Shown one piece after another: positions 1-5,208 of a DNA stretch of 5,208 nucleotides. Positions within the stretch are counted from its first letter, which is position 1. Each line of letters opens with the position of its first letter. The position numbers and the translations under genes are program-made. This stretch comes from an uncultured Gemella sp. GTDB lineage: Bacteria > Bacillota > Bacilli > Staphylococcales > Gemellaceae. The stretch lies in the NCBI GenBank assembly GCA_927911695.1, contig CAKMQO010000155.1, forward strand, positions 1-5,208. The letters are read 5' to 3'. The notes below the pieces were generated by a model. The model did no database searches, had not been told where the DNA came from, and saw nothing but the letters and a program-made list of their open reading frames with translations.

Positions 1-156
1 TAATAGCACCTGCTCAATTTCTTTTTTTGATATAGATTTAAAACTCTCTTCGGTAAATTCAATAAAATCAAAGGTTTGGTCTGGCATATTTTCTAAGACT
101 CTCGCCCAAATACATCTATCCCAACCTAGTGGATTAATAAACAAGATATCTGTCAT
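1..156 (-). CDS. Probable alpha/beta-fold hydrolase, N-terminal 52 residues only
   Basis: The gene is cut by the left edge of the window, so only its first 52 codons are visible. The protein opens with a hydrophobic beta strand followed by N-P-L-G-W-D and then two further tryptophan/arginine positions (residues 4-20). This resembles the strand-3 and oxyanion-loop region at the start of small alpha/beta hydrolases (typically HGxGxxxxxW), here with Asn-Pro in place of His-Gly. The nucleophile elbow and catalytic triad would lie outside the window. I start it at 156 because AAAGGA lies just upstream. An in-frame ATG three codons earlier (165) overlaps that site and is less likely. The gene follows dprA by 26 bp on the same strand, so it is probably co-transcribed with it. 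The fold call is tentative and the substrate is unknown. Confidence 0.5.
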   Translation of the reverse strand, partial: MTDILFINPLGWDRCIWARVLENMPDQTFDFIEFTEESFKSISKKEIEQVLL

Positions 157-182
157 AGTAATCATCCTTTCAAATATCTATA

Positions 183-1073
183 CTAAAATCCTAATTCGTC
201 ACCAAAATCCTCTAATTTATTTACAAGTATCGCCCCCTCTTTAATGTATTCGTTCATTGCATAACTCATCTTATCGCCAAATTTTCCTGGTAGGCAGAAT
301 ACATCAGAACCTACATCTAAGGCGAAATCCACTGTTCTCTGTGTACCACTCCTTTTTGCTGCCTCAGTTACCAAAAGAGCACTAGAAAGACCAGCGACAA
401 GCCTATTTCGTTCTAAAAACTTATATTTCCTTATAGGCGAAGTTGGAAAATACTCAGATATAATAAGATGATTTCGTTCTAGCTCCTTATAGAGCTTATA
501 ACTTTGTTCCGGATAAATAATGTTGTGCCCATGAGCTATTACACCAATAGTGTATCCTTTACTTTTTAAAGCCCCCTCATGAGCAAGGCTATCAACACCT
601 GTAGCAAGGCCACTTACTACCACAAAATTATTCATCGTTAAATATGGCACTATACTATCGAGAGCATCTTTCGAATACAAGGTATTGTTTCTACTACCTA
701 CTATAGAAATTTTTCTCCTAAACAACAGCAGATCCTTATTACCTCTATAAAAGATAACGTACGGATAATCATAAACCCTAAAAAGTTCCTTAGGATAATA
801 AACATCATCACAGAACATATATCTTACATTATAAAATTCAAAATAACTCTCGAAATCAAACTCCATATTATTATGAAGTTTGGTATAGATTTCCTCAGCA
901 TTACTTCCAAAATATACAGCTAACTCTGGTATAGATAAATCCAAAATCTTCTCTATACTATTTAAATCATTAAATACCCTATGTAATTTAAGTGTAGTAA
1001 CCTTCTCAATTGCCACTAATGAAAGTAGTACTCTTTTCTGTTCCTCTGTAAAATTTCCACTATACTCCCACAT
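183..1073 (-). CDS. dprA: DNA-processing protein DprA (single-stranded DNA-binding RecA loader)
   Basis: DprA (also Smf) binds incoming single-stranded DNA during natural transformation, protects it, and loads RecA in the cytoplasm. The 296-residue protein has a helical SAM-like N-terminal domain (about 1-105) and the Rossmann-type DprA fold (about 110-285). Visible family motifs are GSR at 126-128, SGLATGVDSLAH at 154-165, YPEQ at 187-190, ERNRLVAGLS at 221-230, EAAKRSGTQRT at 237-247 and LPG at 261-263. It ends soon after the fold and lacks the C-terminal winged helix of longer homologues, as in the ~280-residue streptococcal protein. Some usually conserved glycines are changed: the GxG turn before the YP motif reads A-H-G at 180-182. 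The start at 1073 has AGAGGA at 1081-1086, overlapping the last base of the coiA stop. The reading frame is intact although the upstream coiA is broken. Confidence 0.93.
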   Translation of the reverse strand: MWEYSGNFTEEQKRVLLSLVAIEKVTTLKLHRVFNDLNSIEKILDLSIPELAVYFGSNAEEIYTKLHNNMEFDFESYFEFYNVRYMFCDDVYYPKELFRVYDYPYVIFYRGNKDLLLFRRKISIVGSRNNTLYSKDALDSIVPYLTMNNFVVVSGLATGVDSLAHEGALKSKGYTIGVIAHGHNIIYPEQSYKLYKELERNHLIISEYFPTSPIRKYKFLERNRLVAGLSSALLVTEAAKRSGTQRTVDFALDVGSDVFCLPGKFGDKMSYAMNEYIKEGAILVNKLEDFGDELGF

Positions 1074-1085
1074 AGCTTTATCCTC

Positions 1086-2134
1086 TTACTTATCATTTTC
1101 TACTAACAAAGCATAATATGCTTTAAATACTTTTAAGAAAATCTCCCCTTGTTGAACATTGTTAATATAAATACTATCTTTAAATTCTATAATATTACTC
1201 ATTATTCTTATAAGCTCAGAATAACTCTTACCTTCTTTATAAAATCTATACATTAATCCTTGCCAATAGACAAGCGGTGTTCTAATAAGCACCTGTTCTA
1301 ACATGTTAACACCAATTACTTCAGGAATATTATTCAACTCTATATGTTGATTATAAAACATGCTTAAAACTTTATTTTTCACAGTCTTATCGAACTTAAT
1401 TTGTTCGTAGACATAATTTTCAACATCCGATGGATATAATTTCGACGTTAAATCTTTATCCAGTAGTTTTAAATCAAGTGGTACATCAAACTCATCAATA
1501 CCTAATGTAGTTTTTATACAAACAGCATTTCGTTTTTTTAGATTATGAGCCCAGATTGATAGAATTCAAATTTTTTTATTTATATTATCCCAACCGTAAA
1601 AGAATACTTTCCCTTGATAATAATCAAAAAAATTATCCACAAATGGCGAATATCTAATATAACTTATACCATCGTAACTTTTTAATTCTTTTTATAAATT
1701 TGTTTGTATCAATTAACCAAATCAGCTTCAAACCAGCCTTCATATAACCTATTGTTCTAGCTTTAATAAGATCAAAAGGAATAACTGATCTTTGATACTC
1801 AAAAGCAATGCTATTATCTTTAATAAACACATCCGCTATTTGAATATCATTATTTCCCCTGTTTTAAAATATGTTCAACTTCCACATTACGATATCTTTT
1901 TCTAAAATGTTCATAAAGATCTTTCTTCGCTTCTAGATGCTCACTACTCTCCTTCTTATAAGTTTCAAACTCACAAGAGCAATTTTTTGCATGAGCAAAA
2001 TGCGATTGAATCTTCACTCCCTTTTTGAAAATTACTTTTCCCCCACATATTGGACAGTGATACTCTTTATTCTTTTCTATATCCTTATCCAATGCATTAA
2101 AAACTTCATCTTTACTATCGTATGCTACGTACAT
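1086..2134 (-). pseudogene. coiA: coiA competence protein, disrupted by two frameshifts and one stop codon
   Basis: CoiA is a transformation protein with a predicted PD-(D/E)XK nuclease core, needed for recombination of internalised DNA in streptococci. The first 94 codons (2134-1853) encode the family N-terminus: CPIC at residues 27-30, HFAH at 45-48 and SEHLEAK at 64-70. The frame then stops at 1852-1850. Removing one base from the G4A3 run at 1853-1859 restores it, and the next stretch carries the nuclease-like Asp (codon 1833-1831) and E-Y-Q (1800-1792). A second extra base in one of two A5 runs (1689-1693 or 1679-1683) must be removed to continue. In the third frame a TGA at 1568-1566 interrupts, but the same frame continues open to the TAA at 1088-1086. 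The total of 1049 nt equals 349 codons plus 2 bases, giving an ancestral protein of about 348 residues, normal for CoiA. The start has GAGGAG at 2142-2147. A GTG at 1382 could open a 98-codon piece but has no clear ribosome binding site. Confidence 0.88.
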
Positions 2135-2203
2135 AATGTTTCTCCTCTTTTTTCTGTACTACAATTACAAACTACTTCTAACGCCTCTTATTCAATTGTC
2201 AAT

Positions 2204-2482
2204 TTATTTTAAATACCTGTATTTTCTATAAACAGAATCATCAACTTCTACTTCTATAAAATTCGTAAGATCCATCCATGTAATCTCATTTTCATGATTA
2301 TCACTGTCTACTAAGTAAATCTTACTACCCTTCTCACATAGATAAAAGTTTTTATGTCTGTCATACATCCCTTGCATAAAGTCCATATCCCCTTCTAAAG
2401 AAAAGTCAAGACATCTTTTATACCAAGGTACCTTCGCATGTTTTTTTACCTCTACTACATGATCGTATTTACTTGCGTTCAT
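2204..2482 (-). CDS. Uncharacterised 92-residue protein
   Basis: I do not recognise this protein. It is 92 residues, mixed-charge and soluble, with no signal peptide or membrane segment. It has several aromatic residues (W-Y near residue 19-20, a W near 74, a Y-rich C-terminus) and an acidic stretch EVEVDD near residues 80-85. The start at 2482 is supported by a very strong ribosome binding site, AAGGAGGAG at 2488-2496, five bases before the ATG. The reading frame is continuous upstream with the rlmA-like gene, so this segment may also be made as a C-terminal extension of that methyltransferase. The 69-bp gap to coiA contains no convincing terminator, so the genes may share a transcript. It could be a genuine small conserved gene, because a strong initiation site would not be expected in the middle of a true fusion. 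Confidence 0.72.
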   Translation of the reverse strand: MNASKYDHVVEVKKHAKVPWYKRCLDFSLEGDMDFMQGMYDRHKNFYLCEKGSKIYLVDSDNHENEITWMDLTNFIEVEVDDSVYRKYRYLK

Positions 2483-3340
2483 AATATCTCCTCCTTCATA
2501 ATTTTTCCCCTTTATTAAACTTATATTACCTTTACAAACTAAAAGCTCCAAATCTATCGTAATTTCTTTTAGTTTATCTATATCAGCATCTGTGATAACT
2601 TTAGAAAATGTTAAAGGTGTCATCTTTAGAAAACTTGCTGCCTGCGTCTGTGTTAATCTAAATGTATCACTTACCGTTATCCTCTCCACGATAGTACAAT
2701 TCTCCCCGATTAGACTTACAGTATCACTATTCGTATATCCCTTACTACCAATCAACTCTCTAATCTCTCTTAGATAATTAGCATTCGGAATAACCTTAAT
2801 CAAATACCCTTCATCTCCAAGCACTCTGAAAAACTCTCCATAATTCGCCGGTGTTAATATATTCAAGATACACGAAACACTGCCATCTTCGAACGGAAGA
2901 TTAGCCAAGTTAGCAACCATATATGGATTCAATTTATCCTCTTTAACAGCTAGTTCAATCGCATCCTTACTATTATCTAGACCATAAAAATATTTCTCAG
3001 GAAACGCCGTCTTTAACTTCTTGATATAATAACCTTCTCCACACCCAATATCCAGTACAATACCTTTAGCATACTTTTCTACTAAATTTTTGATATTTTT
3101 TAAAACATTCGCATAAAAATCATTACCAAAAACTTCGCTACGAGCTTTAAACAGCTCTTCACTATATTTTGTAGGTTTATAATTATTTATTAAATGGATA
3201 TAACCCTTCTTAGAAAAATCATAACGATGATTATTACTACAAATCAAACTAATATTCTCTATACAAGATTCTGATAAACATTTTGGACAAAGGTATATTT
3301 TTTCTTGATTAAACTTCTTTATTACATTCTCTATTTTCAT
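2204..3340 (-). CDS. rlmA: RlmA-type 23S rRNA (guanine-N1)-methyltransferase, reading through into the downstream small gene
   Basis: The N-terminal ~280 residues match RlmA, an S-adenosylmethionine-dependent enzyme that methylates N1 of a guanine in helix 35 of 23S rRNA (G745 in E. coli; G748 for the Gram-positive RlmA(II)/TlrB group). A zinc knuckle is visible as C18, C21, C34 and H38, the C-x2-C-x12-C-x3-H spacing of the family, followed by the D-F-x4-G-Y motif at 41-47. The SAM-binding loop is LDIGCGEGYY at 96-105, and the N-I-L-T-P-A region near 160-165 fits motif IV. The family normally ends after the final strand, around residues 265-285. Here no stop occurs and the frame runs on through 92 further codons (from 2482), giving 378 residues. 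Adding or removing one base in the G4A5 run at 2502-2510 would create a stop just before, or overlapping, the next ATG. The start at 3340 has AGAGG eight bases upstream. Function is confident; the extended length is doubtful. Confidence 0.88.
   Translation of the reverse strand: MKIENVIKKFNQEKIYLCPKCLSESCIENISLICSNNHRYDFSKKGYIHLINNYKPTKYSEELFKARSEVFGNDFYANVLKNIKNLVEKYAKGIVLDIGCGEGYYIKKLKTAFPEKYFYGLDNSKDAIELAVKEDKLNPYMVANLANLPFEDGSVSCILNILTPANYGEFFRVLGDEGYLIKVIPNANYLREIRELIGSKGYTNSDTVSLIGENCTIVERITVSDTFRLTQTQAASFLKMTPLTFSKVITDADIDKLKEITIDLELLVCKGNISLIKGKNYEGGDIMNASKYDHVVEVKKHAKVPWYKRCLDFSLEGDMDFMQGMYDRHKNFYLCEKGSKIYLVDSDNHENEITWMDLTNFIEVEVDDSVYRKYRYLK
2488..2496 (-). promoter_or_regulatory. 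Strong ribosome binding site inside the rlmA reading frame
   Basis: The minus strand reads AAGGAGGAG followed by ATATT and an ATG at 2482. This near-perfect Shine-Dalgarno sequence lies within the continuous rlmA frame, where it encodes E-G-G-D. It is the main reason to treat the 92-codon segment as a separately initiated gene. Confidence 0.8.
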
Positions 3341-3576
3341 TAAAAACGCCTCTATACTTTCTAAGTTTATTGTATCAAATTTCCTTCAATATTGATAGCG
3401 AAAAACAGCTAAAATATTAGAAAATTTCATTTTTTTCAGTTTTCTTCAAAACTTTATTTTTATTAGCGAATTAGCGATTTCATTCCACTATTTTAAAACA
3501 AAAAATGATGACACAATCCTTTAGAATATTTTTATCGTCATTATATTTATATATTAATATTTTTTATTATTTTTAT
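3341..3576. other. AT-rich intergenic stretch without recognisable genes
   Basis: Apart from the rlmA promoter at its left end, this 236-bp stretch shows no open frame with a ribosome binding site and no RNA gene that I can recognise. It contains a short tandem TTAGCGAA/TTAGCGAT at about 3462-3479. Together with the repeat copy at 3577-3722 and the tadA trailer, it fills the 427-bp gap between rlmA and tadA. Confidence 0.6.
3369..3377 (-). promoter_or_regulatory. Extended -10 promoter of rlmA
   Basis: The minus strand reads TGATACAAT, an extended -10 (TGn plus a five-of-six match to TATAAT). There is no good -35 box at 17 bases, which is common for extended -10 promoters. Transcription would begin near 3362, giving a leader of about 20 bases before the rlmA ATG at 3340. 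The same TGATAnAAT form precedes tadA. Confidence 0.6.
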
Positions 3577-3722
3577 ACGGAAGCAAGTCAAAAATTGTGA
3601 TTTCTGAGAAATTGATTTCGGTAAGTCAGCTCCGCACAGTTTATTAGATATCTAAAAAGCTATTATAAAGCGAATTTAGATATCAATAAACCACTGCATC
3701 TATCAGTTTCCATATAAACTTT
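3577..3722 (+). repeat. Structured intergenic repeat, copy 1 (downstream of tadA)
   Basis: This ~146-bp segment is repeated in the same orientation at 4308-4452. Over the right-hand ~85 bases the copies differ by seven substitutions and one single-base gap. The left part is more diverged. The conserved part forms a long hairpin: the arm at 3640-3656 pairs with 3675-3690 (core GATATCTAAA / TTTAGATATC) with one bulged A. The left part aligns to a second hairpin in copy 2 but has lost much of its pairing here. There is no coding potential. It could be a MITE-like element, a dispersed hairpin repeat, or a structured RNA. Strand is arbitrary. Confidence 0.8.
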
Positions 3723-3767
3723 TAAAAAAATTTAAGTTCTTTGTATTAACCCTAATATATTAAAACG

Positions 3768-4232
3768 TTATTTCTTTTTTCGCTCTCTTATCTCTTTAAA
3801 AAAATTCTTCATCAGCATAGAGCACTCTTCTTCAAGCACCCCAGAGATAACCTTAGCCTGATGATTAAATTTATTTTCACCCACTAAATCAATGCAACTA
3901 CCACAGCAACCGTACTTAGGGTCACTCGCACCATAAATAACATTTTCAACTCTAGCTTGAACAATGGCTCCACTACACATAACACAAGGCTCTACAGTAG
4001 TATATAAAAAACTATTATCAAGTCTCCAGAAACCTTGTTTTTCACAACCTTCTTTAATAACTAACATCTCTGCATGGTTCAACGCCTGTTGGTTTTCTTC
4101 ACGAGTATTATGCGCCTTCGCAACAACCTTATCACCAATAACTAGCACAGCTCCTATTGGGACTTCTCCTTTAGTATAAGCTCTCCGCGCTTCTTCTAAT
4201 GCCAACTCCATATAATAAGAATGATCTTTCAC
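3768..4232 (-). CDS. tadA: tRNA-specific adenosine deaminase TadA
   Basis: TadA deaminates the wobble adenosine (A34) of tRNA-Arg(ACG) to inosine, letting one tRNA read several CGN codons. It is usually essential. The 154-residue protein has the cytidine-deaminase-fold signature H53-A-E55 (zinc ligand and proton-shuttle glutamate) and P82-C83-V-M-C86 (zinc ligands). This numbering equals that remembered for Staphylococcus aureus TadA and supports the chosen start. I start at the GTG at 4232, nine bases after GGAAGGA. A longer frame can open at a GTG at 4250, but that lies upstream of the ribosome binding site and would add six unlikely residues. The C-terminal helix with K/R-rich end is complete. 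The gene stands alone between two copies of a repeat and has its own promoter. Confidence 0.95.
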   Translation of the reverse strand: MKDHSYYMELALEEARRAYTKGEVPIGAVLVIGDKVVAKAHNTREENQQALNHAEMLVIKEGCEKQGFWRLDNSFLYTTVEPCVMCSGAIVQARVENVIYGASDPKYGCCGSCIDLVGENKFNHQAKVISGVLEEECSMLMKNFFKEIRERKKK

Positions 4233-4268
4233 GCCACTACATCCTTCCACAAATATTTATTTCAATTA

Positions 4269-4277
4269 ATTATATCA
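4269..4277 (-). promoter_or_regulatory. Extended -10 promoter of tadA
   Basis: The minus strand reads TGATATAAT, a perfect TATAAT with the TGn extension. No good -35 element is seen at the usual distance. The start of transcription would fall near 4262, about 30 bases before the GTG at 4232. Confidence 0.65.
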
Positions 4278-4307
4278 TATATAGAAATTATTAGGGGAGT
4301 AAGTTGT

Positions 4308-4452
4308 AGGGAGTGACTCAAAAATCGTGATTTCGAAGAAACAAGATTTTGTCGAGTCATCCCCGCATAGTTTATTAGATATCTAAAAAGCTTTTATAAA
4401 ACGAATTTAGATATCAATAACCACTGTATCTATGAGTTTTCATGTGAACTTT
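4308..4452 (+). repeat. Structured intergenic repeat, copy 2 (upstream of tadA)
   Basis: This is the better preserved copy of the repeat at 3577-3722. It holds two hairpins. In the first, GGGAGTGACTC (4309-4319) pairs with GAGTCATCCC (4354-4363) with one bulge, and inside it AAAATC (4321-4326) pairs with GATTTT (4345-4350). In the second, TTATTAGATATCTAAA (4372-4387) pairs with TTTAGATATCAATAA (4406-4420) with one bulge. A conserved tail of about 30 bases follows. It starts some 30 bases upstream of the tadA -10 box, so it does not appear to overlap the tadA core promoter. It ends about 85 bp before the small plus-strand gene at 4538. Confidence 0.82.
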
Positions 4453-4537
4453 ATTACATTTTAGGACTTTTGGGTCAGCCCAGTTGGCTATTGTTGGATA
4501 AATGTATTATATATGTCAAATATAGGAGGAAAAGACG

Positions 4538-4702
4538 ATGAATACAATGATGAAGATAGTAACTAGTTTAATTTCAACTCCTATGGGGAGTATTTTAGAA
4601 AAAAGCAATAGTATAGCTAAAGCTATGGATAATTATAATAAATTTTCTACAGTAAAAGCTGGTGATATTATTGATAGCAAAAAAGTTGAAAAGGTACAGT
4701 AA
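4538..4702 (+). CDS. Uncharacterised 54-residue peptide
   Basis: A small gene that I do not recognise. It has an excellent ribosome binding site, AGGAGGA at 4524-4530, eight bases before the ATG, which is the main evidence that it is real. Residues 4-20 are mildly hydrophobic (M-K-I-V-T-S-L-I), followed by a polar, lysine-rich second half with no cysteine. There is no clear double-glycine leader or classical signal peptidase site. By my count it is slightly basic overall. It lies 3 bp before a small membrane-protein gene and was probably co-transcribed with it. Upstream, TTGGCT (4484-4489) and TATATA (4508-4513) at 18-base spacing could be a weak promoter. A bacteriocin or peptide signal paired with an immunity protein is one possibility, but nothing in the sequence proves it. 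Confidence 0.62.
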   Translation: MNTMMKIVTSLISTPMGSILEKSNSIAKAMDNYNKFSTVKAGDIIDSKKVEKVQ

Positions 4703-4705
4703 TTT

Positions 4706-4924
4706 ATGTTTGAATTTTTAAAAATAATTATTAGTTTATTAATTTGGATATTAGTTTTTTATTTATTTAAATTCCTTTCTAAAAGAAATTTGAAATTAGT
4801 GATTGTATTTAATCTATGTATATATGTTTATGGTGTATTATATTATTATAATAATACAAATTTAAAGTATATTTGGTTGGCGATACTTTTTTCAATAGTT
4901 ATGATGAAAAAAATAAAAAAATAA
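4706..4924 (+). CDS. Uncharacterised 72-residue membrane protein
   Basis: The protein is almost entirely hydrophobic, with three predicted membrane helices at about residues 7-24, 31-48 and 53-67. Positive charges cluster between helices 1 and 2 (K26, R27, K30) and at the C-terminus (K68, K69, K71, K72), placing both inside. The N-N-T-N loop at 49-52 would be outside. It starts 3 bp after the stop of the 54-codon gene. Its own ribosome binding site (AAGG at 4691-4694) is weak and 11 bases away, so translation is probably coupled to the upstream gene. Small multi-helix proteins of this kind often act as bacteriocin immunity or membrane accessory proteins, but I see no family motif. Codon use is extremely AT-rich. 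Confidence 0.62.
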   Translation: MFEFLKIIISLLIWILVFYLFKFLSKRNLKLVIVFNLCIYVYGVLYYYNNTNLKYIWLAILFSIVMMKKIKK

Positions 4925-4953
4925 ATATATTGTATATGTTATATAAAGCAATA

Positions 4954-4997
4954 TAAAAAAGACTCCTCATCTGACAAAAACATCAGACAAGGACTCT
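4954..4997 (-). terminator. Intrinsic terminator of the truncated minus-strand gene
   Basis: Read on the minus strand, a long imperfect hairpin follows the TAA at 5001-4999. Outer AGA pairs with TCT, TCCT with AGGA, a TG/TG pair forms two G-U wobbles in RNA, and TCTGA pairs with TCAGA around a TGTTTTTG loop. A T6 tract follows at 4955-4960. The wobbles work only in the minus-strand RNA and the T tract is on that side, so the direction is clear. It faces the end of the plus-strand small gene pair. Confidence 0.85.
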
Positions 4998-4998
4998 A

Positions 4999-5070
4999 TT
5001 ATAGTTCTTCTTTTTTCTTCGCAATATTATCTAATATAGCCTTGATAAAAAACTCAAAATTAACATTGGT
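4999..5070 (-). pseudogene. C-terminal 23-codon stub of a gene truncated by an insertion sequence
   Basis: The stub reads T-N-V-N-F-E-F-F-I-K-A-I-L-D-N-I-A and ends K-K-K-E-E-L before TAA, immediately followed by a good terminator. To the right the sequence turns into an insertion-sequence end, and the frame closes within it (TAA at 5100-5098). The N-V-N-F-E segment followed by a hydrophobic helix vaguely recalls the C-terminus of DNA polymerase III delta-prime subunits, but 23 residues are too few to name it. It is probably no longer expressed from its own promoter. Confidence 0.6.
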
Positions 5071-5208
5071 ACTGCACCCAAAAAGTTGGACAAAATATTA
5101 AGTTATTTTGGTTTAGTATTTTAAACTTTAAAGTCAGTAAATTTTATTACTTTTAGTGACTTTCATTCCTTACAGTTATTTAAGATTTTTCGAACTATTT
5201 AGTCAAGG
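5069..5208. mobile_element. End of an IS150-like (IS3 family) insertion sequence, partial
   Basis: The segment starting GTACTGCACCCA, followed by AAAAGTTGGACA, matches the terminal inverted repeat of IS150 as I remember it (TGTACTGCACCCA with GTTGGAC nearby). The rest of the element extends beyond the window. No plus-strand transposase start follows within 140 bases. On the minus strand a frame at the extreme right (5206-5198) reads L-T-K before TAG, which could be the last codons of orfB, making this the right end of the element. That is only a guess. An inverted repeat AAAGTCA / TGACTTT lies at about 5129-5163. The exact boundary and any target duplication cannot be set from one end. Confidence 0.72.

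Noticed and set aside
1086..1382. A separate 98-codon gene starting at GTG 1382
   Set aside because: The same frame is open further upstream to the TGA at 1568-1566 and continues CoiA-like sequence. There is no ribosome binding site at the GTG, so it is the C-terminal part of the broken coiA.
2175..2202. Minus-strand TTGACA (2197-2202) with TAGAAG 16 bases later, a possible coiA promoter
   Set aside because: The -35 is perfect but the -10 lacks the conserved final T and matches only four of six positions. The TTGACA may be chance in AT-rich sequence just after the upstream stop codon.
1937..2212. Plus-strand open frame of 91 codons
   Set aside because: It is antisense to the clear CoiA N-terminus with its CPIC and HFAH motifs and has no good ribosome binding site.
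2728..2735. TACGAATA on the minus strand, identical to the streptococcal SigX (ComX) box core
   Set aside because: It lies inside the rlmA coding frame about 600 bp upstream of coiA. An AT-rich 8-mer like this is expected by chance at appreciable frequency, and the organism is probably not a Streptococcus.
2592..2777. Plus-strand open frame of 61 codons
   Set aside because: It is a shadow of the rlmA-like gene on the opposite strand.
3964..4179. Plus-strand open frame of 71 codons
   Set aside because: It is antisense to the tadA active-site region, which is clearly the coding strand.
4926..4955. Perfect 7-bp inverted repeat TATATTG / CAATATA after the small membrane-protein gene, a possible plus-strand terminator
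   Set aside because: The stem is purely AT-rich apart from one G-C pair and is followed by A residues rather than T on the plus strand, so it is unlikely to terminate that transcript.

Overview
The window is strongly AT-rich DNA from a low-GC Gram-positive bacterium (Bacillota). Ribosome binding sites are AGGAGG-like, and two promoters carry extended -10 boxes. Protein similarity as I recall it points to the Bacilli, with Gemella as my best guess. No 16S gene or other decisive marker is present.

Left block (1-3374, all minus strand, read right to left). An extended -10 promoter drives an rRNA methyltransferase of the RlmA type. It reads in frame, with no stop codon, into a 92-codon gene of unknown function that has its own strong ribosome binding site. 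Next come a broken coiA (two single-base frameshifts plus an in-frame TGA), an intact dprA, and the first 52 codons of a probable alpha/beta hydrolase that leaves the window. coiA and dprA belong to the late competence pathway that handles incoming single-stranded DNA. DprA looks functional, whereas CoiA cannot be made as one chain from this sequence.

Middle block (3341-4460). tadA, the tRNA wobble adenosine deaminase, lies on the minus strand with its own extended -10 promoter. It is bracketed by two same-orientation copies of a ~145-bp structured intergenic repeat, one downstream (3577-3722) and one upstream (4308-4452). The rest of the gap between rlmA and tadA is AT-rich and shows nothing I can name.

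Right block (4460-5208). Two tiny plus-strand genes, a 54-residue soluble peptide and a 72-residue three-helix membrane protein, sit 3 bp apart behind a strong ribosome binding site. I recognise neither. Facing them is the last 23-codon stub of a minus-strand gene with an intact intrinsic terminator. The stub is cut by the end of an IS150-like (IS3 family) insertion sequence that runs out of the window.

The most notable points are the decayed coiA beside an intact dprA, the rlmA/small-gene in-frame fusion, the repeat pair around tadA, and the unrecognised peptide/membrane-protein pair. All three suspected frame lesions lie at short G or A runs, so sequencing error must be excluded before they are read as biology.
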